Origin: Epiperipatus broadwayi
Lineage: Eukaryota > Onychophora > Udeonychophora > Euonychophora > Peripatidae
Assembly (NCBI GenBank): GCA_028023455.1
Contig: JAQFVV010012394.1
Span: 30,022,010-30,086,009, forward strand
Length of the DNA: 64,000 bases
Direction of reading: 5' to 3'
Of this stretch, positions 48,410-59,891 are shown in pieces; position 1 is the first letter of the stretch; every line of letters starts with the position of its first letter. The position numbers and the translations under genes are program-made. Under the pieces are notes generated by a model. The model worked only from the letters and a program-made list of their open reading frames with translations, ran no database searches and had not been told where the DNA came from.

Positions 48410-49822
48410 TTAAATAGGATCTGGGGGTTGCTTAAGGAGTAACTCCACGCCGGGGTTGAAACAACGTCCCAACAGACCATCATCATCAGTTGTACATTCA
48501 CCTTCATCATCATCGGTTATCCATTCATTGCTTTCATTTTTGTCTTTCAACCTCACAGGAGATCGCTTAGGGTGCATTGCCAAACTTCGTGCGCATTTGC
48601 TGCCTTCATATGGTATTTCATTATGCATCTTGAGATCCATTTCTTCAAACTTTGGTTCCTGTTCTGCTACAGGTAACTTATTAGTATTTTCTATAGTAGT
48701 TTCTTGGCATGGGATGTCTAGATGCTTTATATTATTTATATTACTCACGTTTATTATTGCTTGTGTACATTTTACATTATTTTCCTTTTCAGTGGTATTT
48801 TCTTTAGTAAGTGCTTTTCCGCAATCCTTGCTTTGACTTTGCGCCGTCACTTGAGATTCGTTCCTTTCCAACCCAAGTTGTTCTTCATACCGGTAAAATG
48901 TGCTATTTTCATCATCCATCTGGAACTTATGTTCGCTTAAAAATTCATTTTCTTTGACTATGGTACTTTGCTGATCGACTTTGGCTTCGCTCTCTCTAAA
49001 ATTATTTTTATTATCATCTTCACTCTGGCCAATAATTTGCACTCCCTCCTGTCTATTAAGTTTGTTAGCTTGGTAATCACTAGCAAAGTTGCTTTCCTTT
49101 TCTCTCTCTTCTTTCATTTCTGCTACATCTTTCAACTCTTGAGTATACGCTGTCACAACGTTTTCTTCTTTGGCAGCCATTTGATTTTTTTCCATTAAAT
49201 TTTCTCTGATTTCATGTATTTCATTTCTCATTTCCTTTTGAGTCTCTTCATAGCCTTGAAATTTGTTGCCTAATTCTATCACATTCTTTTCTTGACATTC
49301 TACCTTCTCTACTAAGGTCTTAACTTCTTTAATTATAACCCTATCTTGATTATTTTCCACTTGACTAGTCTGTAACGTTTCCTTGAATTCTCTCGTAACT
49401 TTATATTTATGCTGGCCGCTGACTGATAGCTTAATTTCTTTGATTAGGGCCTCAAATCTTTGTGTCATTTTGTGATTCATTTCCTCCATTTTCTGATCCC
49501 TTGCCTCCATTTTCTGATCCATTTCTTTCGCATCCTGTCTAAGCTGTCTCAGCAACCAATTAAAATCCTGGCCTTCCTGCTTAATCTCCTCTACCGGTAT
49601 CTGTTCAGATATTTCGGTAACTGAATTCTCTGGCATATCAAGAGTTTTCTGTGCACACTCATCTCTATCCTGGCTCATACCATTTTCCCTTTCTATTTCT
49701 TCTGTACTGCTGTTGTACTCATTAATCTCTCTTCCTGATCTCAACACGATACCTCCACCTTTCATCTCCATTCCTACTTCTATCTCTTCCCCACTGCTCA
49801 TTACTTCTGTTTCTTTGTTCAT
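48410..49822 (-). CDS. Coiled-coil gag-like protein of the large-LTR element (470 aa)
   Basis: An intact 470-codon frame, the longest in the window. Residues 1-50 include GGGIVLRSGREI; an 'LRSGR' motif is often seen near the start of LTR-element gag proteins. Residues about 85-240 are helical with heptad-like repeats (MDQKMEARDQKMEEMNHKM), predicting a long coiled coil. Residues 240-420 are polar and Glu/Asn-rich and look disordered. The C-terminal 50 residues hold a basic patch (HPKRSPVRLKDK), an acidic cluster (ITDDDEGECTTDDDG) and a proline end (KQPPDPI). There is no zinc knuckle, protease or RT. By position it should be gag and might form particles using enzymes from another element; this is inference. 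It shares architecture, though not obvious sequence, with the 168-residue frame of the array. Confidence 0.6.
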   Translation of the reverse strand: MNKETEVMSSGEEIEVGMEMKGGGIVLRSGREINEYNSSTEEIERENGMSQDRDECAQKTLDMPENSVTEISEQIPVEEIKQEGQDFNWLLRQLRQDAKEMDQKMEARDQKMEEMNHKMTQRFEALIKEIKLSVSGQHKYKVTREFKETLQTSQVENNQDRVIIKEVKTLVEKVECQEKNVIELGNKFQGYEETQKEMRNEIHEIRENLMEKNQMAAKEENVVTAYTQELKDVAEMKEEREKESNFASDYQANKLNRQEGVQIIGQSEDDNKNNFRESEAKVDQQSTIVKENEFLSEHKFQMDDENSTFYRYEEQLGLERNESQVTAQSQSKDCGKALTKENTTEKENNVKCTQAIINVSNINNIKHLDIPCQETTIENTNKLPVAEQEPKFEEMDLKMHNEIPYEGSKCARSLAMHPKRSPVRLKDKNESNEWITDDDEGECTTDDDGLLGRCFNPGVELLLKQPPDPI

Positions 49823-50656
49823 TCTGTATACTATATAATCCTTTCAAAATTTATTTATTTATTTTTCGCACCTAATAAATATTTGATTTTTAAAACTTCT
49901 ATACTTTTAATACGGCTGTTTGCTGCTCTCCCCCTTCAAGAACTACTCGTTCACTTCCATCCCCACTTTATGCCTAACTCACTAATATATCTATAAGCCT
50001 ACTCCATCTCGATGCCCGTCCAACATATAATGAATTTTAAAAAAAAATTTTCGTCTCCCTACTTTTTATTTTATAAAACATATGAAATTCTTTTTTTTAT
50101 TTAAAAAAAAATCCCTTCTTTTTTTCTAGCTTTAATAAAATATACGAAAAATTTAAAAAAAAAAAATTTTTTTTTTCGTCTATATATCTAAAGTATAACA
50201 CATATTTTAATATTAAAGATGACTTAATAAAAATTTAACTCACCCCCGCTCTCTTCTTCCAGCTGTTTTTTTTTATATATATATACATACTTAAATAGTT
50301 TTATGACCTAATTCCGTTTGACCCGTCTGCACCAATTTCAAACCTTTTAACTTTTGGTTAATTTGACGTTACTTATATATATATATATTTCTTCCTCACT
50401 TTAAACCACTCCAATTCATAAAAATACTTTGATAAAACAATGAGACCCCCCTTTTCTTTTAATCTAAATTTCTTTTCTCTGCTCCCTAATGACAAATTTA
50501 TAAGAGGATGACTTATAACTTGATCAATCATCCTCGGGCGCCAGTCACTAGTGAACAGGAAAGACACAAAATAAATTTAATAAATTTTTTTGCTATATAC
50601 ACACAAAAGTCCATAACTCAGAGTATGTAGGTGTTTACATCGAAGCCTCACTTGGT

Positions 50657-50830
50657 CGTCCAAACGCGGAAAAAAAAATCTTACATATATACATTATTCA
50701 AAAAAAAATTTGACTCAAAATCATTAATTTTGACCAAAAGAATTATATATATACTCCATAATCTCTTCAGGGGTGGAAATGAGTTACAAGCCCCACGATT
50801 TGGGCGTCCAAACGTGGAAAAAAAAAACCT
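50657..50830. repeat. Duplicated junction motif next to the right LTR
   Basis: tcgtccaaacgcggaaaaaa (from about 50656) and gcgtccaaacgtggaaaaaa (from about 50804) lie about 148 bp apart; the second abuts the LTR start at 50832. On the minus strand this is TTTTCCACGTTTGGACGC. It resembles the TTTTCCCAACGTTTGGGGC block at the same place in the array element, so it is probably a decayed tRNA-Lys-type primer site that has been duplicated. Confidence 0.5.
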
Positions 50831-50831
50831 A

Positions 50832-53800
50832 TGTGCCAGTCAAAACATGCTTATCCATCTAACACGAGCTGGAACTCACAAAATGTACTTCAAACCCAGT
50901 CAAGCCCGAGATTTAGGTCAGGGACCAACCTGGATTCGAACCCACTCTCCAAGCACCAGATCTAACACCCAATGGATAACATAACAATGGTAGCACACGA
51001 GATTTAATTCTTCATCCGGCCCACTAGCAAATCGGAGAAAACAATAAGACTCATGGACTTAAACATATATATAAACAACGTAAATACTAGACATTCCACA
51101 GATAAAACCTAACATATTTAAATAATAGGGGCTTTACTAATGAATACTTATGGGCAATTAGTGAATTGGATTGATTTAATAATGAGACAGAAACTGATAT
51201 ATGATGAATTAAAATATATTTATTGACAATTGTTGTTGGCAAAATAGGTTTGTGGCTATGATTCAATGGAGCCAAATATCCTGCTATACAACTAATCACT
51301 ACATTAACTTATTTGTTATGTCCTTTGATAATCAGTTCGAGTGGCTCTTTTACGTAAAATCAAACCAAGTCTGGAGTGAAACTTAATACATCTTAATTAT
51401 AATAAATTTATTTTAACTATGGGCTTTTAAAGCATCCCAGATAGCTTTAGATCGAACGGGTTTTCAAGAATGCTTCGGATCAACGCCGAAGACTCCATAT
51501 TAGGGAGGGAGAGTTGGCTATAACGATTTTACTAATACGCTAGGCACAAGTAAAGTATAATAATAAAGTGGCTCTGCGGATGGAAGAATAGTTTTAGGGT
51601 TTTTGTGACAAACAACGGTTTACCCAAGAACCGGTCGTCATGCTGCTAATGGGGAACCTTTATTTGGTTCAGAGGTGGGGGACTTACGTGCTAATCTGGC
51701 CCGTAGCTCAGACTTCGCTACTGCACTACCCTATAAGAGAAGATGTGCTGGCAACGCCGTGGCTCCATCTTATATATATATCAAAAAGAACAGCACAACG
51801 AGAAAATATTAATAAATCCCACATCCGCCAAGCCGAAGGATATTATAAATTAAAGATCATATATTAAATGAACACTAGATCATCAGCTTGATCAAAAGAG
51901 CCAACTCTTCTGTAGCATGAGAAATACGATATGCTACTGACAGGAATATATAGATACAAACTTTACTTTATCCCGTTCAATCTCTTTAGTTATCTATAAC
52001 TACTAAACTTTTAAAAGGGGGAAAAGTATATTTAATAGGGGACTTACGAATACTTAACTAAAAAAATATACTTATGATTGCACTCCAGGCTAGTTTAATC
52101 TTTAGTAACATAATAAATAAAGGTTGAAAAGCCACATTTTATATTTATATTAATTAATTTACTAAATGACAAAAATATGAATTTGGGTTTCGAAACAGCG
52201 CACGAAATGACGCTATATGAATAATAATACGAAGATTTTAAATTTATATGTTTAAAAACATATTAATAATTAAATGCACGCCGTTTCGAAACATAGGCAT
52301 AATTAACAATAATTAAAAATAAGCAAAAGAAAAGCAAAATATAACTGCAGTGATTAAATTATATAGCAAAATATTAATTAACAAAGAAATTTAGCAAAAA
52401 TATTTCATTTATAGATTTCAAATACGATTTAGACAGAGTTTACAATATTGAATTAATAAAGAAATTTGCAAAAGTATTTCATTTTAGATAATTTACAATA
52501 TTATTTGGAAAATAATTTAGAAAGAAATTACAATAATATGGTTAGCTAACCTGTTTTTGAAGAAATAATGAATGTTTTTGAAATGCACACAGAGCTCTGC
52601 GATTTTAAATAATACTAAAATAGTTCTGTAGCTAAGGAGAGATTCGAGCTGAAAACAAAGGTGACTTCTTAGGCGGCTTATGGCATCTTCAATTTAGTTG
52701 GGAGACGATTTTTTAAAATAGTGTTTCTTTAGCTGGATTGAAATCGGAACGAAGGCAAATAAATTATTTTTACGGCTTATGGCATCTTCAAATTTAGTTG
52801 GTGTAAGCTTGGTGGTTCCTTTGGCATTTGATGGATTGAACTAGGCGTTCCATCACGGGAAAGCAGCAAAATTTTGCCTGACTTTAGCCAGACATGTGAA
52901 GGTTGAACAATATTAAAACTTCTCCTGTTGACTCTCTTCAAAAGTAAGATGGATTCTCTCTTTCCGCTTAAAATAAGGGAAAAACAAAAGATAGGGAAAA
53001 AAAAAATGAAATGAAAATGAAAAAAAAAAAAAAAGATGTGGGGGGGGGGAGGCCTATTTATATCCTTCTACTAAACTTTAACACCTTTTTGGAATTTCGT
53101 AAACCTCGGGACCAATTGACTTTTAATTAAAGCAAAATAATATAATTCAATTTCTACAACAACTGATAAAATCTCCGAGGTGTTATATTTAATTTCCTTA
53201 AAAAAATGTATCAAAATATATAAACTATATAATTTGATTCATTTTCATTAATTAAATTCCTTTTCAGGTGTTATTACTTAGCAGAAGGAATGGTATTCTG
53301 ATTTAATGAAAAAGTCTTTTGTTGCAAACAAAAATCAATCAGAAAACAGATTTTACTTTTTTTACCCGGGTGTGTCACTAATTGATATCTTGTTTACAAA
53401 AATTCTCATTTTTTATTGCGAACAGATAATTCTTATTTTATAAAACTAAATAACTTTTAACATATTTGTTTATTAAAAAAAAAGCAAATTTAAAGAAAAT
53501 ACTTGTTTCAACTATATATGTAAAACATTAAATCAGAAAACCGTTAAATAAATTAAAGAAAACATTTACATTACTTTTATTTAAACTTAAATATATATGA
53601 ATCATTTTGCCGTTATTCCAAGGTTTAAATTATCCATCCACATACAAAATAATAGCGAATATAATTAAGAATTGACTGAAAATTAATAAAACATTTTATA
53701 ATAAATTATGAGCATTTCTCCGCTATAATTTTATCAAACCTGTCTAATTATAGCGTGTTTTCGTATGTAAATGGATGATGCCATTCAAGCGGCCATTGTA

Positions 53801-53924
53801 GCAAAGTTTTCCCGCTCGACTTATATATTACATTTTTACATTTAAAATAGGTTCGAAACTAGTTCAGACGAGTAGGTCATTAGGTTGATGGTGAAACGGA
53901 AAGGGATTGGAGATTTCCGTTTCA
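50832..53924 (-). repeat. Right LTR (5' LTR in sense direction)
   Basis: 3093 bp, collinear with the left LTR apart from scattered single-base differences and one insertion of about 73 bp at 52978-53050. It ends TTTCCGTTTCA and runs into (AT)n. Confidence 0.85.
52978..53050. repeat. Purine-only insertion specific to the right LTR
   Basis: About 73 bp made almost only of A and G, with a G-run (nine or so) at its right end. It is absent from the left LTR, where the flanking aaataag joins directly to gcctattta. It is a simple-sequence gain after insertion, or an assembly artefact. Confidence 0.7.
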
Positions 53925-54350
53925 ATATATATATATATAGAGAGAGAGAGAGAAAGAAAAAAAATAATAGACTAAAAATACATAAACTGACATATAAATA
54001 GATAGATAGAAACGAAAATAGATAGTAAATAGGTATATGATCAAATAAGTAGATGAATTAATAGATTATATTGAACAGATATCCAGAAAGAATGACAGAA
54101 GATGGAGACAAATACACAATGAGACAAAGAACTGACAAACAAATGATTGATGTACAAACTAATAAATAGATAAAAGGTTGAATAGATTGGTGGACAGATA
54201 GAAGATGTATAAATAAATGATTTATTGAAGAATGGGTGGAAGTGATAAATACATGAATAGAAAAATAGATAAGTATCTACAAATAAGTAAGTGCTAATAG
54301 ACACACACGATGGATGGATGAGTAAATGGATGGATAGATTTAAGATGATA
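53925..54350. repeat. (AT)n, (GA)n and GATA-type microsatellites
   Basis: (AT)n right after the LTR, then gagagagaga, then imperfect gatagata/gatggatg runs to about 54350. The 87-codon minus-strand frame over it is low complexity. Confidence 0.85.
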
Positions 54351-55540
54351 GAGGACCTGTTCTAAAGTAATAAAAAAGATTTAATGTAAAAGAAGGCCTG
54401 TTCTAAAAGAATAAAATTTTTTTTTTTTTTGGAAATATAATATCTTTTTTATGCATACATAAATTTTATAACTTTATCATACAAGTGCCGAATTTTTGGA
54501 AGTCATTATTTATCATTAATATTAATGATTTCTTATTGGGTTAGAAAATTATTATAATTCTTTAACTATAGTCAGAGATTAAAACTTTTAAATTTATTAA
54601 AGATTCTTTAAATAAACTATAAAAGATTAATTATAGTTTTTACTAAAACATATATAATTAAAAATAATTATAGATCTTTAAATTAAAAGTATAGATTTAG
54701 ATTTCAAATTTCTTAAAGATTAAATATATCGGTAATTCTTTACATAGAATATAAAACAATTAATAGTACTTCTTAGTACTACGTTTTACCAGTACATCAT
54801 AGTACATGGGTTCGAACTCTGTAAACAACACATTAAAAATAAAGGAGCATTTTTTTTAATAAAAGAAGAGAGAAAAATAATTTTAAATTATATATTAATT
54901 GTTTAAATTGTATCATTAAAATATCAGTAAAGCCCTGCAAGGCTCATATTACAAAAAAAAAAAAAAAAAAATAATTAAATAGATTATGCAGATTTATTAA
55001 ATCTTGTATTTATTAAATCTTGTATTTTTAACTTTGTGCAAATATCTTTTGTTAATTAGGAAAAAATAAACAGATTTAATTAATCTCCAAAGAGATTAAG
55101 TTGTTTATACATTTTTTTGAGTTAAAATAAAAGAGATATATAAAAAAAGAACCTAGAGTAAAAGTTTAGATTGTTTTTATAATGTTATCAATATGAATCT
55201 AGTCACATAACTGAACAATTTTGCTATAAATAAGTTGCCTTCATTTTATGCTTGCTATTCCCATCTGTGGCTGATCTGGAGTACATGATCCAAAACTGTG
55301 TACCAGGCTATAAGAGGAAAAAGAAAATCCTTTGCTGCCTCCCACTGCTTTTAAAAACTGCTGGTAATAATCATGAGTGAAAGAGAGGCTATTTTTCCAA
55401 TAGAGAAATGAAATATTAACTTTATTTTTAATATGAACAAATAGAACGACCAATTGCTGCAATCCATCATCAGAAAATGGGTAGCTTATTTCAAAGAGAA
55501 CATCTCAGCCTGCTTAAAATTTAGTTCAAATAACCTACTA

Positions 55541-55633
55541 GAGGAGAGAGGAAGAGAAAATGAAAGATAAATGTTAGAAATAACATATTAAAAGAGAGAG
55601 GAACAGAAAATGAAGGATAAATGTTAGAAACAT
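55541..55633. repeat. Direct duplication, 50-bp period
   Basis: gagagaggaagagaaaatga and gagagaggaacagaaaatga start the two copies, which then share agataaatgttagaaa with one difference. Confidence 0.8.
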
Positions 55634-57139
55634 TTTAACTAACATATTTAATGCATTTTGCAGTGCCCAGATCTACAGACAAATGCATTATTATTCTAAA
55701 TTGGCACATACAAATTAACATTAAAGATATAAATTAGTGCAAAAACTCAGATAATACACAGTCCTTATTAATAAAAATAAATTTCCAGATACTAAATCAT
55801 AAAAACTGTTGTGCAAACCCCATAATAGAAAATTTTAATGAATAGCAAATTGTAACATTTAAGAAAAAAGAAACTGTTAATTATTTCTAATTACTTCAAA
55901 TAGAAAGACCATAGATTATATGTCTTAATAAACTGCAGGATGGACATTCTATGATGGTTTAATTTTTTAATTAATGAATAATCAAGCAGAATTAAGATAG
56001 AAGTATTTATTTAACTATATTAAAATCATTAGTAGATGATGGCAATGGACTTAGAATTATGACTGCCTGCACCCTTGTGAGATGAGGCTTTAAAATACAT
56101 TAACAGAAAGGGACACTCATGCTAGGTTATTAAAAACAAGAGAGTATATCCAATGATGAAACAGAGATGGGCAATGCCTGCCTTGGTGAGGCCACACCCA
56201 GGAATTCATTGGATCAGAAGGTCAGATGAAGAGGAAAAACATCTCCTCCTACAACCAGTAAAAAATTACTACTATCATGCAGGAATGACTGTCTGCATTG
56301 ATAATAACACTAATAAGAACAGTGAAGATGTTTTGAGTCTAAAAATAAAACATACATTTTCTGTAGCATGACCATATCAAAAGAATACCTGGCAAGTCAT
56401 TTCCACAAAGCAGAAATGAATATCTGTTTGCAGAACAAATAAACGAATAAATAATCCAGCAATGCAATTTAAATAAGAGAATGATCAATAAGTAATTATT
56501 CATTATGAAAGCCTGGCTAAAATAACCCAAATGATATATATATTTGGCATTAAGAAAAATTCTAAATTAATCTTATTTTTACAATTGTTAAAAAAAAAAA
56601 AGATTTTATAATTGCAAAAGTAGAGTTTCAAATTGAAATGCATGATTGATTATATTTTAGAAAAACAAAATCTTTGAACCAGATGAGGGAAAGGGAGAGA
56701 TTAAAATATCTTTGTGCTTTTGATTAATTAATTAGCTTTTTTTTTTAAAAGAGAGGAAAGAAAGATGATTATCAGAATTTTAAGAAATGAAAATATGTTT
56801 ACACAAATAGTTCTTCAATCATCTGATTCTTGAATAACAAATCTAGCACATTTGTAAGACTTAAGAATGATTATATCTAGTAATATTTATTTTTCTACGA
56901 TAAAAATTAATTATATCTAATAATTATAATTTTTATTAAACGCACATTATTATATTAAGTAATATTTACTAAGGCTGTAACCTTAGGAATAAGCGTCTGA
57001 AAAATTCGAAGGTAGGGACCTCTACAGATCTTAGCCACACAAAGACACACACACATATATATATATATTCAGATCTTCTTAAGAGTTAACTTTTAGATAA
57101 ATGCTTAGCTAGAGTTAGTTTTTAAAATCTGGTGTCCTA

Positions 57140-57186
57140 GCTCCTCACTGAAGAAAGCCATAGCTCAAAACCAACCTGGGGATAGG
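57140..57186 (+). ncRNA. Degenerate hammerhead-like block
   Basis: Order CTCCTCA, then CTGAAGA (core CTGATGA expected), AAGCC..AGCTC, AAAACC, then CCTGGGGATA. The outer CTCCTCA and TGGGGA segments match those of the retroposon at 15226-16155 and can pair. Core changes would make it inactive. It marks a diverged third locus of the family; extent beyond the motif is unclear. Confidence 0.3.
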
Positions 57187-58576
57187 ACAATCTTAGATAA
57201 AGATGATTTGAATGCTTTCTCTTGTAGCATTTATCATTAAAAAGAAGGTTGTTTAGAGATATTCGAATGCTTTTTATATTATACATATATATTGTACTGG
57301 CGATTGGTATATCTGAAGATTTTATACACTTTATATGCTTTATATTTGGTGACCAAACTATGTTCGATTTGATAATTCTCTCATTAGAACATATCAGGTA
57401 ATTTTATCAAACACAGTTATTTTTCTTGATCACACAACCTGCTTAATGTAACTAAAGTTGAATAATAGAGAGGAGAGGACCAGCTTTTAATTTATTTGAA
57501 AGGCGCCAGGATTCTATATAAGAATCCATTGGCCAACCCCCCTACTTATTTAATCATGATGAAATTACCTGGAATATCCAGAGGACTACATTTTCAAGTA
57601 CAGCATTGGCAATTTATTTAATCAAATTGTAATAATGACTAATTTTAAATTAAGTTAGACCATTAATAATCAACAATTAAATATCAACATAAGTTATATT
57701 TAAATTTATTGATACACAAGAAATATTTGTAATATTATTGAGAGAATATAAAAAAAAAATAGGGATTAAAACTACTGATAAGATTTTGTTTTAATTGATA
57801 CGACTCAAGATGACAGTTTATCACACTTATGAGTTCAAGAGAAAGTGATCACTGATATTTGAATTAATAAAGTTTCTTACTGGTAAGTTTAACTGTTCAC
57901 ATATATTATAGAAGTTACCATCAATGGATTTATCTTCGGAGGGATCTGCTGTTCAATATTTTTGCAGTTTATAAATACTTTGTGGTTTCAGATTTAATAA
58001 GTGATGGCTTCTACTCGCATATCTTAGTACGATTTAACATGTGGGTGGGAGTAGTTTGGCACAGTCTTCATAATTTTTTCAATGCTTAATATTTATTTTG
58101 AACTGTTTTATTTCAGGAACAAATATCTAAGAACCCTGACGCACAATGTGTTTTTCTTTTTATAATCCTGATTTTATTTTAGTTTCAATAATAATTTATT
58201 ATTTCTAATGTATACAGTGATGTGTAACCATACAATTGAGGTTTACATTGTTCTAACTATCTTGTTATTTCCATTTGGGTTCTGATTTTATTTTAGTCTC
58301 CTGCACAATTCTTGTTGACACCTGTTAATTTAGCCCAAATTTAATATAATTTAGCCCACAAAGTCATCCTTTTTTTTTTGGGTTGCCATCTTTAATTACC
58401 GAAGGAATGCTGTGATTTTGTTTTATTTTTTGTACTACTAATGGCTTCATGATAAAGGCTTGTTTTCTTATCTTTACAAAAACACAAAGTAGTTTTCCCT
58501 TTTGTTTTTATTATACTCTTTATATCTTTTATCTTTTTTTGATTTCTTTTAACCCACACACAAATATATATATATA

Positions 58577-58827
58577 TGTCAACATATGGCATTCTACCAA
58601 AAACACCGTCAAGCGTATGTTTACATAAACGTCAGAGCACGCATTCACTATCTCTAACTTTAATTCCATTTTCAGATCATGATTTCAAGCTATTTGCTAT
58701 CATCAGTGAAATAGCTTGAAATCATGATCTGAAAGTGGAATTAAAGTTAGAGATAGTGAATACTTGCTCTGACATTTATGTAAACATACGCTTGACGGTG
58801 TTTTTGGTAGAACACCATCTGTTGACA
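58577..58827. mobile_element. 251-bp foldback MITE with TA target site
   Basis: The two halves are nearly perfect reverse complements: the left starts TGTCAACATATGGCATTC and the right, read inverted, TGTCAACAGATGGTGTTC. Arms are about 115 bp, meeting at a small loop (gctatcatcagtg) near 58697. TA borders both ends. Typical of a Tc1/mariner-type MITE; the arms differ at few positions, so it is not very old. Confidence 0.8.
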
Positions 58828-58884
58828 TAAATACAAGCGTTAGCAAGTTTTTAACTTGTTTTTTGTTTTTCATATATATATATT

Positions 58885-58978
58885 ATAAATGAAATAATAA
58901 ATTTAATGGTTTACAAACTATTACACACAATCCTTAAAAACCGCAGTTTGTAAACGTTAAATTTATTATTTCATTTAC
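58885..58978. repeat. Short inverted repeat (stem-loop)
   Basis: Arms of about 34 bp, beginning aaatgaaataataaattta on the left and closing taaatttattatttcattt on the right, enclose a 25-bp loop. It lies 58 bp right of the foldback MITE. It may be a separate small foldback element. Confidence 0.7.
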
Positions 58979-59891
58979 AATTACAATTTTGTTTTTAATT
59001 AACGGACATTTTATTCATTTTACATATACAACTCATGTTGTCCAAACTAAATCAATCAGATATTGAAAGAAAAATATTCTCCTTTTAGGAATTTAATAAT
59101 TTAACTTCTAAATTGTCAACGCAAGTTGTGCTGGAATAAAATACAGTACAATATTAAACATAATATTAAAGAAAAATAACACAAAAGTAAATAAATAATT
59201 TAAGCAAAGGTGAAACATCAAATGTATATGAATTGTTTTACTGGTAGGATTGCAGATTGGGTCTGAAGTTCAAAGGTTTCTGCTTTACCTTTGTAAAGGA
59301 TTTTAAAAAAATAACAAACATGGTAGGGCATGAAGAATGGCATGCAAATATAATGATGCAGAGCTTTCATGGTACAATTCACATAGTCCTGTATCATCAT
59401 TTCCTCATATTAATTCAGTTCTGGAGACAGGCTGGTTCTTCAGAAGTATATGACTAAAGGTGGCATATTTGACTAAGTAACTTAATTCATGAATGAAGGC
59501 ATGGTATGGTCAGTAGGCTAAATTCATTTATGATGGCAGAAACATTGGCCCAGGTATTGGTCAGCAGACTTTACATGGGCAGCAGTTCACCAACTTCATC
59601 AGGATTCCAGACATGGTGAAGGACAAGCGAACACAAACTTTCTAAGCACTCATTAGCATAATGTGGGGCTTCTCACAGCCAAATAATTAATAACCTTTTA
59701 AAAATTTTTATTGATGATCTTTAACATTTTTTCTCACACAAACATCTTGAAGAATTTTTCTCCAAATGAAAACTGCTGATTGACAAATTTTTGAATTATT
59801 TCTACTATTTTTGATAAAAGGCATCTGGATTAATTTTAATTAAAATATATCTTTTTGCTGATAAAAATTTTGATCAGCTTAATAACATTTA
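58979..59891. other. No gene seen
   Basis: Slightly less AT-rich between 59220 and 59680, with two short overlapping frames (59257-59457 plus, 59218-59400 minus) that lack motifs. I cannot support a gene. Confidence 0.4.

Larger units (their letters stand above)
47479..50831 (-). mobile_element. Internal region of the large-LTR element
   Basis: 3353 bp. Sense order from the right: junction with a duplicated motif (cgtccaaacg.ggaaaaaaaa at 50657-50679 and 50805-50830), about 1 kb of leader with poly(A)/poly(T) stretches near 50040-50180, the 470-codon ORF, then the AT-rich minisatellite and about 260 bp to the left LTR. No canonical polypurine tract is visible beside the left LTR. Confidence 0.7.
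44458..53924 (-). mobile_element. Complete large-LTR, gag-only retrotransposon
   Basis: Two direct repeats of about 3.02 and 3.09 kb enclose a 3.35-kb interior. Each repeat starts TGTGCCAGTC and ends TTTCCGTTTCA on plus, so the ends are TG...CA. The left flank is ...atatat and the right flank atatat..., compatible with a 4- or 6-bp duplication. The LTRs are almost identical by eye, so insertion was fairly recent. The interior has one long ORF (minus strand) and a minisatellite, and no protease, RT or integrase. The layout resembles plant TR-GAG/LARD-type non-autonomous elements. Orientation rests on the ORF and on a tRNA-Lys-like remnant at the right-hand LTR junction. Confidence 0.8.
54351..58576. 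other. Gene-free interval
   Basis: No supported gene. Contents seen: a repeated ggcctgttctaaa/ggacctgttctaaa pair near 54355-54405, a 50-bp direct duplication at 55541-55633, an A-run near 54953, and a degenerate hammerhead-like block at 57140-57186. A 72-codon plus-strand frame at 56153-56371 has less biased composition than its surroundings but no recognisable motif. Confidence 0.5.

Noticed and set aside
48456-49198. Plus-strand frames opposite the 470-codon ORF
   Set aside because: Antisense shadows of the long minus-strand ORF; composition reflects its Glu/Lys codons.
57525-57595. Second collagen exon on the minus strand
   Set aside because: Only a CCAGGT match; Gly spacing is wrong and splice sites are lacking.
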